A DNA stretch of 64,000 nucleotides from Metridium senile (GCA_949775045.1 OX459106.1:4893384-4957383), one strand, 5' to 3'; counted from the stretch's first letter, positions 22,411 through 35,058 are shown. A program made the numbers and translations. Notes: generated by a model from the letters alone, not told the origin.

Positions 22411-24599
22411 CTTCTAACCAATGCTCTATTTGTGAACCCTAGTGGTGAGCAAACACTATATATAATCTTTGTACTTTATTTCGAGTCTTATATTTGAATC
22501 ACGGACTATTGTAATCTCAATTGTTGTTGTTATCAATATTTCATATATAAAACTATATAAAAAATAAAATAACTTACTGCAAATATTAACACAGAATCTT
22601 GCAATGGCTTTGTTTCTACAGTGACCATATCTCTTGAGGATCAGGCAGCATTGACGGCTCAGTTGAGGGACTCGACGTTTTACTTGCTCAACCTCATCTT
22701 TAAACTCTGACAATTGAATGAATTGATAGTTAATAAATACATCAATAAATAAATATAACAAAACAATTACCTTAAATCAATCAGCATTATAAAAACAAGC
22801 TCCTCAAATAGAAAGAACAAAATTGGGTGTGGATGACAGGATTAATGACGGTAATTTTACAATTTGTAAACGCGTTGGATAGCACGAGCTTGCAATCCAA
22901 CACATTTTCAAACGAATCTTAAAAAACTATTTGAACTCTCTGATTTAAAAAATTCAATCTCCGCTATTGTGTGTTTTAAGCTGAAACGTTTTAAAGCCCA
23001 GTTCTACTATTAAGGTGCTCTTTCCATTTATGTGAATTATTTTTCCAAGCTATATAATTTAAGCGAGATAGGACCACGTGACCTCTTATTACAAAGCGCC
23101 TTATTGTATTGTATTGGATAATGAATGAATGGAAAAGTGAATGAAGGAATGAAGGAATGATCGATTTAGTGATTGAATTAACGAGCCAGAATGAATAAAC
23201 CAAACAATTAAAAACTACCTTCAGGGATGCCTTCATCAGATTCCTTCTTTTCTTCTAAAGAGAACAAAACATTCTAGATGTTACAGTCAAACAAGCTTAC
23301 GCGTTAACCCCTAAAGTCGATTAATCAAACCATTAGTCGATTATTCGTTTTATTTGTGCGAATTCGATTAACCGAATATAGCAATATTCAAACAAAGAAT
23401 CAGTTCGAAATTTGACTTGTAAATAAATAAGATAAAACAAAAGTGGGTAAAAACCTTGGAGAAAAAGTATCATTCAAATTTCATGACCATGAACGCTGGA
23501 GTTTTCGAGCTTCAATTCCAATCACTTGACGAATGTTACCGTTAGTAAACTCCTTGTATTTTCTTCTTCAAATGTCTTCTTGACTTCCAGCTAGATACTT
23601 TCGATTGAATCAAATATATTTGTTAGATAAACAACTGTTGCTTAATAGAAGGAAATAGGTTATTCATCGTGGAATGTGAAATTAAAAAGATACTTAACTG
23701 TTGCTTAGTTAAACGATATCTTGTCGAATAGTATTCGATAAATGCCTTCGTTAGTCGGCACGTAAACACGGAAAAGATTCCTAGCCACCAAGCTTTCTTG
23801 GTCTTCCTGTGTTAATCATTAAACAATATATCAAAATTCGAATGTTGAATTTAAATTTGATTTGAATTTTGACGATGCAAAATTCAACTGAATAATGAAA
23901 TCGACAATCAAACATTCAAATCATTAATCGACACCATAGGGGCCTTGTTAATTTATAATTAATATAATTAATAATTAATAATTTATTAAAAAATAGAGCA
24001 GGCTCCATGTACACCCATTTACTTTTTTCATGGCGATACAAAGATAAACAAGAGATTTTCAAATTGAATTCAGGCTATGAATAAAGCACAAGCTTGAACT
24101 TTAAGATAAACTGACTCACCGCCTTCTACAGGCTTGTCTTCTGGCAAGTCAGCAACTGAGCGCAAATTGTTACAGATGTAAAAAAAAAATTAAACAACAT
24201 TGAAGAAAGAAAGATGAAGAAATACGGGAAAAGGAAGTGTAAGAAGTGTGAGAAGAAGAAAAAGAAGAAGATGAAGATGACGAAAACTAAGAAGATAATC
24301 AACAAGAACAAGAACAACAAACAGAACAATCTTCAGGATGAAAATGGCCGGGTGTATACAAATTTGAGTATAGCTGCTCAAGTGACTTCAAGTGGGCGTC
24401 GTCACGGCGGGCACAAACGGTCTAAAAAGCGATCATGATAAAATTTTTATTTTGCATCAGATATCGTTCTCCTTTTGCTAAGCACTCTAAAGCTGAAAAC
24501 CGTTTTGAATTTGGGTGATGGGAACTAGAGTTATGGCGATTTTAATCTCTAAAAGTTAAGAAAAAAAAAAAAAAAATATACAAATTAGATAATACCTAA
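22411..24599. other. Gene B exon 2-5 region introns, no other gene
   Basis: Holds the three exons listed under gene B. The introns are AT-rich; a G/A-rich stretch at 24196-24320 (minus-strand CT tract next to the acidic exon) corresponds in position to the purine repeats in gene A intron 1 and gene C 48870-49020. Open frames through it are low-complexity. Confidence 0.5.
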
Positions 24600-26964
24600 T
24601 AGCGGAGCTCCAGTTTAAATTGTTCTTACAGCATCAATATGTGCATGTAAATACGGTTTTTGTGCATGGGCCATGCCTAATCTAAACTGTAATTATTTTA
24701 GTTATGTAACCGCAAAAGACAACTACAAAATCATAGATATAGGTGGAACGGACTTTTAATTTTATTTACTTTATGAGCAAATAATAATCTGCGATATATA
24801 TATTTTCGATAAAAATTCAAAAATCTTATTTATCACGCATACAGCGTACTATATTTTTCAATAATTTTATGCTCAAATTATGAAAAAGGTATTTTGTGTG
24901 CATAATGAATTATTAACTAAAAAATCCAACCCAACCCATTTTTATTTTTAAAATATGAACCTAGAAAAAAACTTCGATATCACTATAACGTTTCTAGAGA
25001 AACAAAATTAAGGGTATCCACGCATTTTTGAAAAAGATATGAATTTTTAGATTTTACTTTTTGAGATCAAATCGTACAAAAATTCGTGACAGCGTGAATT
25101 GTGTCACGCACGACACAGCAAAACAACAAAACGCTGAGAAAAATCAAGATTTTGAGCTTCAAATTGACAAAAACGTTACTTGAACAAGTACTTAATTAAT
25201 AGGATGGTAACTATGTATTTAAAGGAAAAAAGGGAATTCTATAACATTTCTTTATAAAAAAAAAAAACCTTTTCATGGAATTAAATTTACAATTAAAAAA
25301 AGTAGTCATGGCAAATCTTCAAAATTCAAACAAAACAAAAACGACCTGAAACGGTTCTTTTGAAGTGGAATTAAAGACCTCAAGTATCAGTTATACCAAC
25401 ACAGGAACGATTTGAAAAGACAAGGATGTTAAAACAAGGTATTTTATTATGAAAAAGTTTGTGTAAAACATCATTTTGTTCTGTAAAAAAACTTTAACAA
25501 CTTTGAAATAGAAACTATAATAAAAATGTTCGTTTAGTAAACATAAAATAGTCAATATTGCTAAATAAACAGATGTTATTCAACCAGTTTTGAATTATCT
25601 TTGTATTCTAATTCATCTTTAATGTTTTCCGTTGATGAGTTTGTGAAAAGCACATAAAGAAATCCTTTTTTGAATCGACCAAATACCACAAAAAGTACAA
25701 TTTACACACTTGTAAACATCGTGTTATGTACGGTTTGTATCTCAAAAAGTAAATCAAATTGAGATAAACGTTTTATTTTTTCTTTCTATAATAAATCAGA
25801 GAACAGATTCTTCCTTTTTGAAGCTTAATAATTATTTCAAGTTTTTAGGCCGTGTTTTTTCACGCTCGTTATCAAACAGTTTTTTCTCAAAAAACTTGAA
25901 ATAAATAATCCGTTGAACTTACTTTATCGGTGATTATTTTCCAAAGGTTTTCTTCTTCTCAATGACATCGATAATATTTTGACGAATACATGAATATACT
26001 TGAATCAGTTTTGATGAATTAAACATGGTCATAGTTAAACTGCCAAGCTTGAAAATCCATAAATAAACTATACTGAAGGAAGCATTTTGAAGATAGTTTT
26101 CATAACGAATAAAGTCGCTTCTTTTTCAATTCTTTTACGTTGCTGTAGTCTTTATTCTTCTACGAAGTTTTATCTACAGACAAGTGTTCCTGGGCTTTCA
26201 ATCTTTTCCTTTTCTTGAGATAAATTTCTTCATTTTTGTCTCCTTCAAGTTTATTTTCTTCTTTGGTAGTCTTTATTCTTCAAAGAAGTTTTATCTACAG
26301 ACACGTTTTCTTGGCCTTTCAGTTCTATTGTTCAATTTCTTCATTTTTGTATCCGGACCAAGTTTATTTTCTTCTTCGGCCAAAACTATCTTAATTTGAT
26401 TCTTCGATGTTCATATTTCTCAGTTGATATTTTAAGTATTGTATTTTGTTGTTGTTTGTTTGACTTTTTTTGTCGATAAAAGAACAACCTCGAACAACCT
26501 GCTTTCGATTCGGGCTCTGCTATTCGGCGCGCGCGCATCACTTTCCCGCCGAAATGTAACAGCCAATCAGTAGGGACTTTAAGATTCGACGACTACGGAC
26601 GACGACTACGGACGACGACCGGAAGTGGACTGGGACGAGACACATTGGCACGTCTTGTCCCTGGTAGTCCACCTCACTACGGTAAGTAATGGAGCAGTTT
26701 TGCGTAGTTGCGAAAACATACTACTTATCAAGCTTGTTTTCTATTTATTTGTGTATTTAATCACACAAGTGAGGTTTGTAACGTTTAAGCTTGACTGTGT
26801 GCTGTTTTTTAGCAATTTTACGGAAGACTTGACTCACATTTTGTACTCTTTAAGATTCATCAAAGTTTTCAGACTGAAAGCCGCTAAGATGGCCGTATAA
26901 ACTCGGTTCACATGTACTGTAAACGTGTTTTAAAATACATCTTTCTTTTTCTCTTTAGACTGAA

Positions 26965-28153
26965 ATGGCGTTCAGCATTAATGGGTAAGTATATATACTT
27001 CAATTCAAAGTATCATACCATTGACTGTTTCTGCATTATCAGTGCTTCTTACTCTTTTTTAAATTATCTTTTTAGATCGAGTATACCATCAACAAACACA
27101 ACCACCTTAGCTCAAGCGATAGCACCAAGAAATAATAAGTAAGATTTTTATTATTTTAATACTTCATCACAAAATCATCTATTCAATTCATGATTTTATT
27201 GAATACGCTAGTATTCGTAGTGGATTTTCTATTTTGAAATGTTGACTTTTCATGTTGACATCAACTAGACTCACTCAATTGTAAGTTAATATTGTATTTT
27301 GTTATGCATTTAATATAAAAGCTTCTACTAGAATATTTCTTTTTTTTTTCATTTCAGTGGTACATTCAGATGAGATGATACAAAAGATAAGCTTCTATTA
27401 AGGGAGGTTCGACTTGTAGAGCCTTACTTAGAAAGAGTCGGTTCAAAGGAAAGTGGAACGAAGTGGAGCGAGATAGCAAGTGCACTAAACACCCACTCGT
27501 CTTTTAAAGATTCATCAAGGGACCAACGATCTGTTAGATATAGGTTTACTAAAATGTTAAGTGATTTTAAAGCAAAGATGAGAAAAGAGGAAGGGTCATC
27601 TGGTACTAACCCTCCTGACCTCACTGAAAAAGAACAGATTCTTGAAGAAATTAAAGAAATCATTGAATCCAACCAGAGTAACAACCAGACCAAGCCTTCA
27701 TCAACAAATCAAAAGAATGAAAGAGCTAAAGCATTGTCAATCAGAGATAAAGCTATGAACACTTGGAGTAAAACTAATAGCCAAGGGTCAAGTCATGTTG
27801 AGGATGAAAGTGATTCTGATGAGTTATCCACTACAAGTGTCCATGATGTTGAGCCAAAAAGAAAGAAAAGAAAGAGAAGAGGTGGGGCATCAGAAGCACT
27901 TGATTATCTATCTAAAAAATACAGTGGCGAATATGAACTACGAAAGGAGGAACTCGAAGTGAGGAAAAGCCAGTTTGAAGTAGAGCAAAAGAGAGTAGAG
28001 ATGGAAAAGCAAAGGCAAGATCAAATGCAAGATTTCCTCATGCAACAGCAAAGACAAATGGCTGCCCAGCAACAACAACAGCAGCAACAGATACAGCAAC
28101 AAATGGCATTTCAAACACAAATCATTGCTTTATTGGCAAAAATGCCAAAATGA
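26965..28153 (+). pseudogene. Harbinger Myb/SANT-like DNA-binding protein, nonsense mutation
   Basis: Exons 26965-26984, 27076-27138 and 27358-28153, with GTAAGT/GTAAGA donors and TTTTAG/TTTCAG acceptors; a 5' UTR exon ending at about 26680 (CACTACG|GTAAGT) probably precedes them. The third exon encodes a SANT-like trihelix (LLLREVRLVEPYLERVG, GTKWSEIASALN, RDQRSVRYRF), a basic KRKKRKRRGG segment and a C-terminal glutamine-rich coiled coil. Such proteins escort the Harbinger transposase to the nucleus and bind element ends. A TGA at 27371-27373, just before the SANT domain, stops the frame. The downstream open part alone is 199 codons from 27554. Confidence 0.8.
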
Positions 28154-28326
28154 GTGTACTTCACACAAAATCCATGAAATGAATTAAGATCAAAATAATT
28201 CAAATCTGCCTTGTTATTCAAACCTGTGCTAATTATGTTGTTTAATTTGCAGAATTTTGATATTTGATTATGCACTCATTGAATCTTTCATGGATTGAGT
28301 GTAAGCAATATAAACACACATATATA

Positions 28327-28615
28327 TACATGTTTATTGAAATTAAGTTATTTATATTAATATGAGATATGTTCATATTTGATGTTGTTGTTAGAGTACA
28401 ACCACAACAAGCACTATAAACAGACATACATGTTTATTGAAATTAAGTTATTTATATTAATATGAGATACGTTCATATTTGATGTTGTTGTTAGAGTACA
28501 AACACAACAAGCACTATAAACATACATACATGTTTATTGAAATTAAGTTATTTATATTATTATGAAATATGTTCATATTTGATGTTGTTGTTAGAGTACA
28601 ACCACAAAAAGTGTA
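28327..28615. repeat. Three 100 bp tandem repeats inside the Harbinger element
   Basis: Units start at 28327, 28427 and 28527 with TACATGTTTATTGAAATTAA and include GATGTTGTTGTTAGAGTACA. They lie between the two convergent genes. Confidence 0.9.
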
Positions 28616-28654
28616 CTATCTGTTGTTTGAAATTTTGAGTTCTATAAGAGTACA

Positions 28655-28885
28655 GTGGGGGGGGGGGGGGGGGGGGGGGGGAGGGGTTAAAGAAATGTCA
28701 TAGCAAAGGGGTAAAGAAATGTTATAGCAAGGTGGATCCAGACAAAATTTTAGGGGGGGGGGGGGCAAATTGAGTTCTGTCTGTCAGCACAATTCAAAAC
28801 AAATCAGCATTTAACTTTTTCTGTTGAAGGGGGGGGGGGCTTCAGTTTGCTTCTTGGCTGGATCCGCCTTGCTATAACATTTCTT
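28655..28885. repeat. G-run and small inverted repeat between the Harbinger genes
   Basis: A run of 24 G at 28658-28681, then AATGTTATAGCAAGGTGGATCC (in parts) at 28717-28738 and its inverse GGATCCGCCTTGCTATAACA at 28860-28879, enclosing two further G runs. Looks like a small nested MITE. Confidence 0.65.
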
Positions 28886-29138
28886 TACAACAATATCACT
28901 ATCAATCAGATTCAGTCCTTTTTTCAAAAAGTTCCTCAGTCTCACTTTAGGCTAAAAAAATATTTATGCTAGCTGTACTTTAATCATAAATCATTTATTG
29001 CTCTAATTTTAACTTGAAATTATCTTGTTGTAGTTATTTTGTTAGTTTACACTTAAAAGCATCCACTGATACTTGATAGCACTTGTCTAAACCAATATAT
29101 CAATAAATACAATTTTTGAGTTGATTCATATTTGATAA

Positions 29139-30220
29139 CTAGAAAAAGTAATTTTGTAGAGTAGGTGGGTCCAGTTGAAAAAAATTAGAAGTATTGTTCC
29201 CGTATAAACAGGTGAGGGCATTTCTCATTAGTCCACTGACTATATATTGCTTCCCAACTCCACTCAGGCCAATTTTCAAGTTCTTCTTGTAGTCAATGAA
29301 TTTGAAATATGTAGAAATGTCGCCAAACAGCCACTCAACTGAAATGCGAACACCGCTCATTGCAGAATTAAAATCTTCCATGTTCTGAGTGAAAAATTGA
29401 TAGTCAGCTTGGCGATAAGGGGCCATGAGTTGCGGACGAAGAGGGTATGCTAGGTCCCCATAGATGCAAAGCCCATTCCCAGCAGTATCGTAAGCATGAG
29501 TAGTGAGTGCAGTAAGTAGATTGGACTCGGCAAGCATCCCAGCATCGTGACGTCTGCCTTCTATTGGGCCATATAGATTGGCTATCAGCCCATTAGGGAT
29601 AGCAACAGATTGACATTTCAGGCTATGGACACGTTTATGTCCGTTGTACACGAGCCTTTGGTTTTCACCAGGACGTGCTATTGGACGCACAGTGCCATCG
29701 ACAAATCCCAAGCAATTAGTAAGTGGAGATCCCATTCTTGAAATTGCTTGACAATAGCTTTCTAAGAAAGGTGTGAAAGAATGGGTTGGTTCCATGAAGT
29801 AAGGCGATGACCATGTGTGTCGTAAAACCAGTCCAAAACTACATTACTGAGCATGCATAGCTCGGGAACAGGACGGCCAAACAGACGAATCATGTCAAAG
29901 TACCGACAAGGGTAAGCCAGTCGCTTTAGGAGAATACAAAGACCTTCTGTACCACTGCAAATTGTTCCTTGTCGGCATCTAAACTGGTTGGGAACTTGCA
30001 ATGCCCTCGATAACAGCGGTAAATCTTCTTTAGAAACTCTAAAGTCCGAGAGACACTCGCTCGAATCAAGGTTATCCAAAGAAAACATGTCGTAATCCCA
30101 GTAAGGGTAACACGGATTTTCTGAGCAAAAAAATGGATAAAGAAGAACAAATTCTTCATCAGTCAAAATACCATCAGCTAAGGATATGACTAAGTTTTCT
30201 CTCACAGCACAAAAAGACAT
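29139..30220 (-). pseudogene. Harbinger DDE transposase, one frameshift
   Basis: Two overlapping minus-strand frames, 29762-30220 and 29139-29795, cover the whole protein. The first has the N-terminal helical region (FRVSKEDLPLLSRALQVP, CILLKRLAYPCRYFDMIRLF, LDWFYDTHGHRLTSWN). The second has the catalytic core of the DDE_Tnp_4/HARBI1 family: CLGFVDGTVRPIARPG (first D), RRHDAGMLAES, IYGDLAYPLRP (second D) and SVEWLFGDI (E). The frame changes by one base around 29755-29775, between the WN motif and the core, so this copy would not make a full transposase. It is related to vertebrate HARBI1. Confidence 0.88.
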
Positions 30221-30529
30221 ATTTGCTGATGATTTTGCTCGTCGTACTCAGTTGTCTGGAGTCAAATCTTAATCTTAATTTCCGCGCGCTAGAGAACAGT
30301 AGTCGGCCCAGTACTTCTTAGATAGTGTTTATCCCGGCCAACCGTAGTCGTCGTCCGTAGTCGTCGAATCTTAAAGTCGCTAGTATCGCGATGGGCACGG
30401 ACGTTGTACGGACGTACGCGCCCGCGATCCTATGTGGTGTCCATGAAAAATCAACTCGATGGGTTACCATTTTTTCTTAAGTATGGTGCTCCGCTTGCGC
30501 GGGCCTTCGGCCCGCGCGGAGCTCCGCTA

Positions 30530-31183
30530 TAACCTTTGGAAAAGGTTATTTCAAATCATGTTTCTGTAACTTTTATGCAAATGAAATGAGAAAAGGACGC
30601 TGGAAAATTGTATGGCCTTAAATTTTTGAATTTTGATTATAGAGGGCCACAAATTGAGTTTGAAAAAGCGGGGTAAATCACCGCTACGTCATTATGACGT
30701 CACAAATATCTTAAAATATATATTATTCAGCCTCTTTTAGGATTATTGATGATTTTATAAGCTATAATTACTAAAAATTGATTATTAATGAGATGACGTT
30801 AAGATTTCTTTTATTGATAATATATAATGATAGCTTATACTTTTCAGTGACGTCAATTTGATGACGTAATGAAAATCATAAAATCTATCATATCTCCAGT
30901 TTCCGTTACCAAAAATTGATTAAAATTCGTGTTTTACATCTCACAAGTTTACAAAATACATCCTAAAATCGTGCTAGTGGTAAAATTGCTTTTTTCGACC
31001 TCTACAACATTTTACTTTGACGCCACATTAATGACGTGAAAACATTCCAATAATTTATCAAAAACTTTTGCTACCTCAATATTACAACCACTGAAAATTT
31101 TAGAACTCAAAGATTATAATTTTTCAAAATATTTGCAAATAATGGAAAATTACACCATTTAGAGTGCTGTTTTGGGGGCCTTT
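30530..31183. other. Non-coding stretch with GACGTCA sites
   Basis: Contains TTATGACGTCAC, GTGACGTCAATTTG and ATGACGTAATG near 30690-30870, recalling the interior of the element at 13381-14423, but no inverted ends were found. No gene seen. Confidence 0.4.
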
Positions 31184-33404
31184 CACTGGACGAAAAGTCG
31201 GATTCACCACATGTGTGAATATGGTGTGAATTTGGTGAACTATATTCGCATCATATTCACACCCCCAGTGAACACGATATTCACACTATGTGTGAATATA
31301 GTGTGAAACTGATGCGAATATATATATTCACATCACATTCACGAAGTGTGAATAAAGAAGAGAATATGGAATTCTCTACTAGTGTGAATCTAAAGTGAAT
31401 CAATTGTGAATGTGGTGTTGCCCAAATCGCAAATTATATTTACACCATGTGTGAATATAGTGCGAAACTGATGCGAATATTTATATTCACATCACATTCA
31501 CAAAGTGTGAATAAAGAAGAGAATATGGAATTCTCTACTAGTGTGAATCTAAAGTGAATCAATTGTGAATGTGGTGTTGCCCAAATCGCAAATTATATTT
31601 ACACCATGTGTGAATATAGTGCGAAACTGATGCAAATATACATATTCACATCAGATTCACGAAGTGTGAATAAAGAAGAGAATATGGAATTCTCTACTAG
31701 TGTGAATCTGAAGTGAATTAATCGTGAATGTTTTGTTGCCCAAATCGCAAATTATATTTACACCATGTGTGAATATAATGCGAAACTGATGCAAATATAC
31801 ATATATTCACATCACATTCACGAAGTGTGAATAAAGATGAGAATATGGAATTCTCTACTAGTGTGAATCTGAAGTGAATCAATTGTGAATGTTTTATTCC
31901 CCACATCGCAAAATATACTCGTTAGATTTTCACTACAATACGTTTCGCCGAAAATAAGTAACAATATAGTAACGTTGGCATTGATATGATATAAGCTTAC
32001 ATTTTCCTTATTTACAGATATCCTATTTTTGTCGTTTGAGCTAACCGTTAAGTAAGTATTAATTATCATTCGCCGGGATCATGCTCGTTACAGAGTATTA
32101 TTATTTTTATCCACTCGCCAGATAACAGCAATTTAATTGTTGAAGAGTTCTAAAATTGATACAAAATCGTTAAAATTCTAGTTACCAAATAGCATAAAGA
32201 ACTAAAATAGTCGAGATTATAACACAAATAGAACATATATTTAATTTTGCTTCTACATCAACCTACCAATCAAATATCCGTATTTTAATATTGGCCAATC
32301 AGGCGCGAGTGATTTGTTATGCAACCAATTTTGAATATGAAGCTTAGTCGCGCGTCTGTTCAGCGACGTCGGTTAGAAACACTTCAACAGATCTACGGCT
32401 GTACGGCTCGTAAAAGAACTTTTATCTTTTAATAAGCGGACCGAATTCTCTAAATATCGGTAGGACATAAACAGCAGTTGCTTAGAGTGAGAAGAGTCGG
32501 CAGAGATGAAGTAAATCTAGGACTAAACTGCTGTTATTGAGGGATGCTGAAGGCAACGACAAGAAGTCAACACGTTTCGAATTAAGACAAAGTTAAACTC
32601 ACCGTAATTCGACGTTTTAGTGAACAGATGACACACTAAGCAGGGACAAAGATTTACTAGAAGGTTAATATTACTTGTTTGAACTGTTTAGGGTTAACTA
32701 GTTTTAATTTTGATGTAGATTTGTTCGACAATGTTTCTACCGTTGAACGGCGTTGTATGGCGCCAGCCAAATGTCTGTTAGGCTAAACTGCTGTTAGACA
32801 TGTATATTTCTGTTAGACTCGCAGCCTATACTAGTTTACTCTCTAGTTTCCATTCATGTGTCTTAATTTAAAGTTGTAACTGATTATGGTTTTATGAAAT
32901 AAAGTATTATCCGCTATATCCGACCTGATTGATTCATTCAATTCATTCACATCATATTCACGTGAGAAAGAATACGAGTAAAAATGATATATGCATCGCA
33001 TTATTCTTAAGTGAATGTAAAGTGAAAACAGTGTTTACAACAATTTCACAAATGGGGTGAATATAATGCTAATTCAACATTCACATCATATTCACGAGAA
33101 AAAGCAATACGAGTAAAAATGATATTTGCATCAAATTATACTGAAGTGAATATGAAGTGAAAACCGTGTTTGCAATAAGTTCACCTATGGGGTGAATATG
33201 ATGCGAATTCAATATTCACATCATATTCACTAATATTTGAATGCATTGGGAAAAAGGTATTCAACGTCTTCACTTAATGGTGTGAATACGTAGTGAAGAT
33301 CATATTCGCTTTGGTGTGAATATGATAGAATGTGGTTGAATATGATATTCACATGACATTCACCACACATTCACATTGCTGTGAATCCAATTTTTCGTCC
33401 AGTG
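31184..33404. mobile_element. 2.2 kb TIR element with GTGAATAT subrepeats (CMC-like)
   Basis: Begins CACTGGACGAAAA and ends with its complement, flanked by TTT on both sides. About 31280-31920 is four tandem units of about 159 bp (GAATATGGAATTCTCTACTA at 31362, 31521, 31680, 31841). Similar GTGAATATGATGCGAAT units fill 32940-33400 in inverted sense. A unique core (about 31920-32940) has no coding frame; its end shares GCCTATACTAGT..TAGTTTCCAT with 50910-50945. It is inserted in gene B intron 1. Confidence 0.8.
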
Positions 33405-33669
33405 TTTTATGCCCTCCGTGCTTCGTGAATCACTAAAATATGTTGCTCAAGCGTATAACTTATAACTGACTTTGAAAACACCTCTAGAAAAGGGAATCCC
33501 TTAATTGTAAAGTTCAGTTTTCTTACCATTTGCTGTTGCTGCGTTCTCTAATTCTTCTTCTGCCAAACATGGCACTACCACCAAGGTAGCAAGAAAGAGT
33601 GCTGCAATCAGATAAAGCTTCATGGTACTGCTTCTTTGATCCACAGCTTAAATGCAGGCGACACGATCG

Positions 33670-33700
33670 GCACCTATATTTATATGATCTAATTAGCATA
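33670..33700 (-). promoter_or_regulatory. Gene B core promoter (TATA region)
   Basis: GCTAATTAGATCATATAAAT on the minus strand, about 55-75 bp before the ATG at 33623; same block as in genes A and C. Confidence 0.65.
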
Positions 33701-34259
33701 TTGTTTATCAAAACTAGACGATCATAGATCATTTACTCGTGTCGTGACGTGAATGCGACAATGGGCGATTTGCACATGACCCCATCTAACCTAAATCAAG
33801 TAGAAATTACAAAACAAAATCCAGCGATAGAAAAAGCATCACGAAATTAGTAAAAGTGCTAAGATTCAACTCATAAAACTAAATATTAGAGAAATTATTG
33901 TGAAAATAGGCTCAAATATTTTCTTAAGATTGTTAAACTTTGCACTTTTATTAATTTTGGTATGTTCTATCCATCTTTGAACTTTATTTTGAGATTGCAG
34001 CTTGGGGTCACGTGACCTCTTAGTGCAAATCGCGCGCCCATTTTTTGGCATCATTTGCATAACAAGAGCTTTTATTGCTGAAGAACATATTGTCTTGAGA
34101 GTCAATTTAGGCACAGTTAATCCAAGTTGTAAGATGGTTCATTTAGACAATGTATATGTTCCCTATGATAAGTCTGATATGATTTAGTCAATATTTCTAA
34201 AATAAAGCATATTGAAAATAAAAGTCATTCAACATAAGTTTACAGTGTTTGTCGCTTCT
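33701..34259. other. Gene B upstream flank, no gene seen
   Basis: Two overlapping opposite-strand open frames near 33866-34187 have no recognisable domain and no splice context. GGTCACGTGACC-like sequence at 34007-34017. Confidence 0.4.
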
Positions 34260-34267
34260 GTGTGTTT

Positions 34268-34400
34268 TAGCCTGCGTAGCTCGGCCCTAGGGAGAAAGGA
34301 GCGGAGGGGAGGGGAGGGGAGGGGGATTCCTCTCCCCATCCCCCTCCCCTCCGTCCCCTTTTTCCCCTCTCCCCACCCAAAGGGCCAGCTACGCAGGCTA
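34268..34400. mobile_element. 133 bp MITE, TAGCCTGCGTAGC ends, 8 bp target duplication
   Basis: Starts TAGCCTGCGTAGCTCGGCCC, ends GGGCCAGCTACGCAGGCTA, with a G-rich then C-rich core. GTGTGTTT is at 34260-34267 and again at 34401-34408. An 8 bp duplication points to the hAT superfamily. Confidence 0.8.
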
Positions 34401-34408
34401 GTGTGTTT

Positions 34409-35058
34409 TGGTCACATTTTGAGGTGTTTTGAAAATCCTTTTAAAACAGCTCAAAGTGTGTAACCAAACAAACAAAAACAAAAACAAACAAACACATTGT
34501 GAATTATAAAGCGAGGGTTTTTTTAATTCTTTATTTTAAGATTTTTCACTAAACTGATACAGTTTGTGCTGCGTGTGATTTTGGGACAATAAAGATTATA
34601 TTTTCATTCAAGTATGTATTTTTTCACGTGGGAAGTATGGCTGTAGTGTGTACAAGTGAATAAAATATAATGTAAAGGCAATGAAACTTGAGTAGAGTAC
34701 TTGATTATTATCCATCCAAATAAACTATTTTATAAACATAAATAAGCAGGACAGGAAAATAGGAATGTTATCTCTACTAACCCTGATTTAAAACTTAACA
34801 TGGTTAGTATATATGACATCCTATTGCCATAGCCTGCTTAGGTTATCTTCATAAAATAGCTGCCTATTTATATTAAACATTGTTAGAAACAATTATTGAC
34901 CTAATAATTTATTTGTAATCATACATAATGAACAAAAATATCAACAATATGAAAAATAGAGTATTAAAACTAAAACTCAACTATTTAAACTTGAAATATA
35001 TGTTTTGAAATAATATCAACATACATAGGTTGGGAAGTGCTTAGTTTTGCAAAACTGA
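34409..35058. other. AT-rich spacer, no gene seen
   Basis: AAACAAACAAAAACAAAAAC run at 34461-34500; otherwise unremarkable. It may include the 3' UTR of the minus-strand gene at 35059. Confidence 0.4.

Larger units (their letters stand above)
26575..30378. mobile_element. Harbinger (PIF) DNA transposon, two-gene, inactivated
   Basis: 37 bp TIRs at 26575-26611 and 30342-30378 starting GACTTTAAGATTCGACGAC match perfectly. Between them, on opposite strands, are a Myb/SANT-like gene (plus) and a DDE transposase (minus), the standard Harbinger pair. A 3 bp target duplication could not be fixed: CTTTAAG and CTTAAAG face each other at the ends. Both genes carry one disabling change. Confidence 0.9.
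24600..30529. mobile_element. Possible 5.9 kb composite element bounded by TAGCGGAGCTCC inverted ends
   Basis: TAGCGGAGCTCC at 24600 and its complement ending at 30529 are both flanked outward by TAA. The right end is joined to a GGGCC-TTC-GGCCC hairpin. The Harbinger element lies inside. 24612-26574 contains no recognisable gene; about 26146-26385 is a 120 bp sequence repeated twice (TCTTTATTCTTC..AAGTTTATTTTCTTC). Confidence 0.35.
12514..33623 (-). pseudogene. Gene B: ShKT-like / D8C family member, damaged
   Basis: Exons on the minus strand: 33527-33623 (signal peptide), 24120-24155, 23219-23254, 22578-22706 (ShKT-like 1, with an extra CC in SRQCCLILKR), a ShKT exon 2 ending about 14931-15058, and 12502-12736 (second D8C half, CGTHATGWVNG, ITNCGGFFVFYL, ending PYCGNA and TAA at 12514-12516). 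Between 12737 and 14930 no first D8C exon (GWYRF) is present. The 3' end of ShKT exon 2 with its usual ACATTT|GTAAGT donor is missing: sequence found in gene A more than 350 bp away now abuts the exon, leaving only a possible cryptic CAG|GTGAGA at 14930, which changes phase. Introns are swollen by transposons to about 21 kb. Probably a pseudogene, though a shortened product cannot be excluded. Confidence 0.7.

Noticed and set aside
31280..31920. CRISPR-like regular repeats
   Set aside because: Units are contiguous 159 bp tandem repeats without unique spacers, inside a transposon in a eukaryotic genome.
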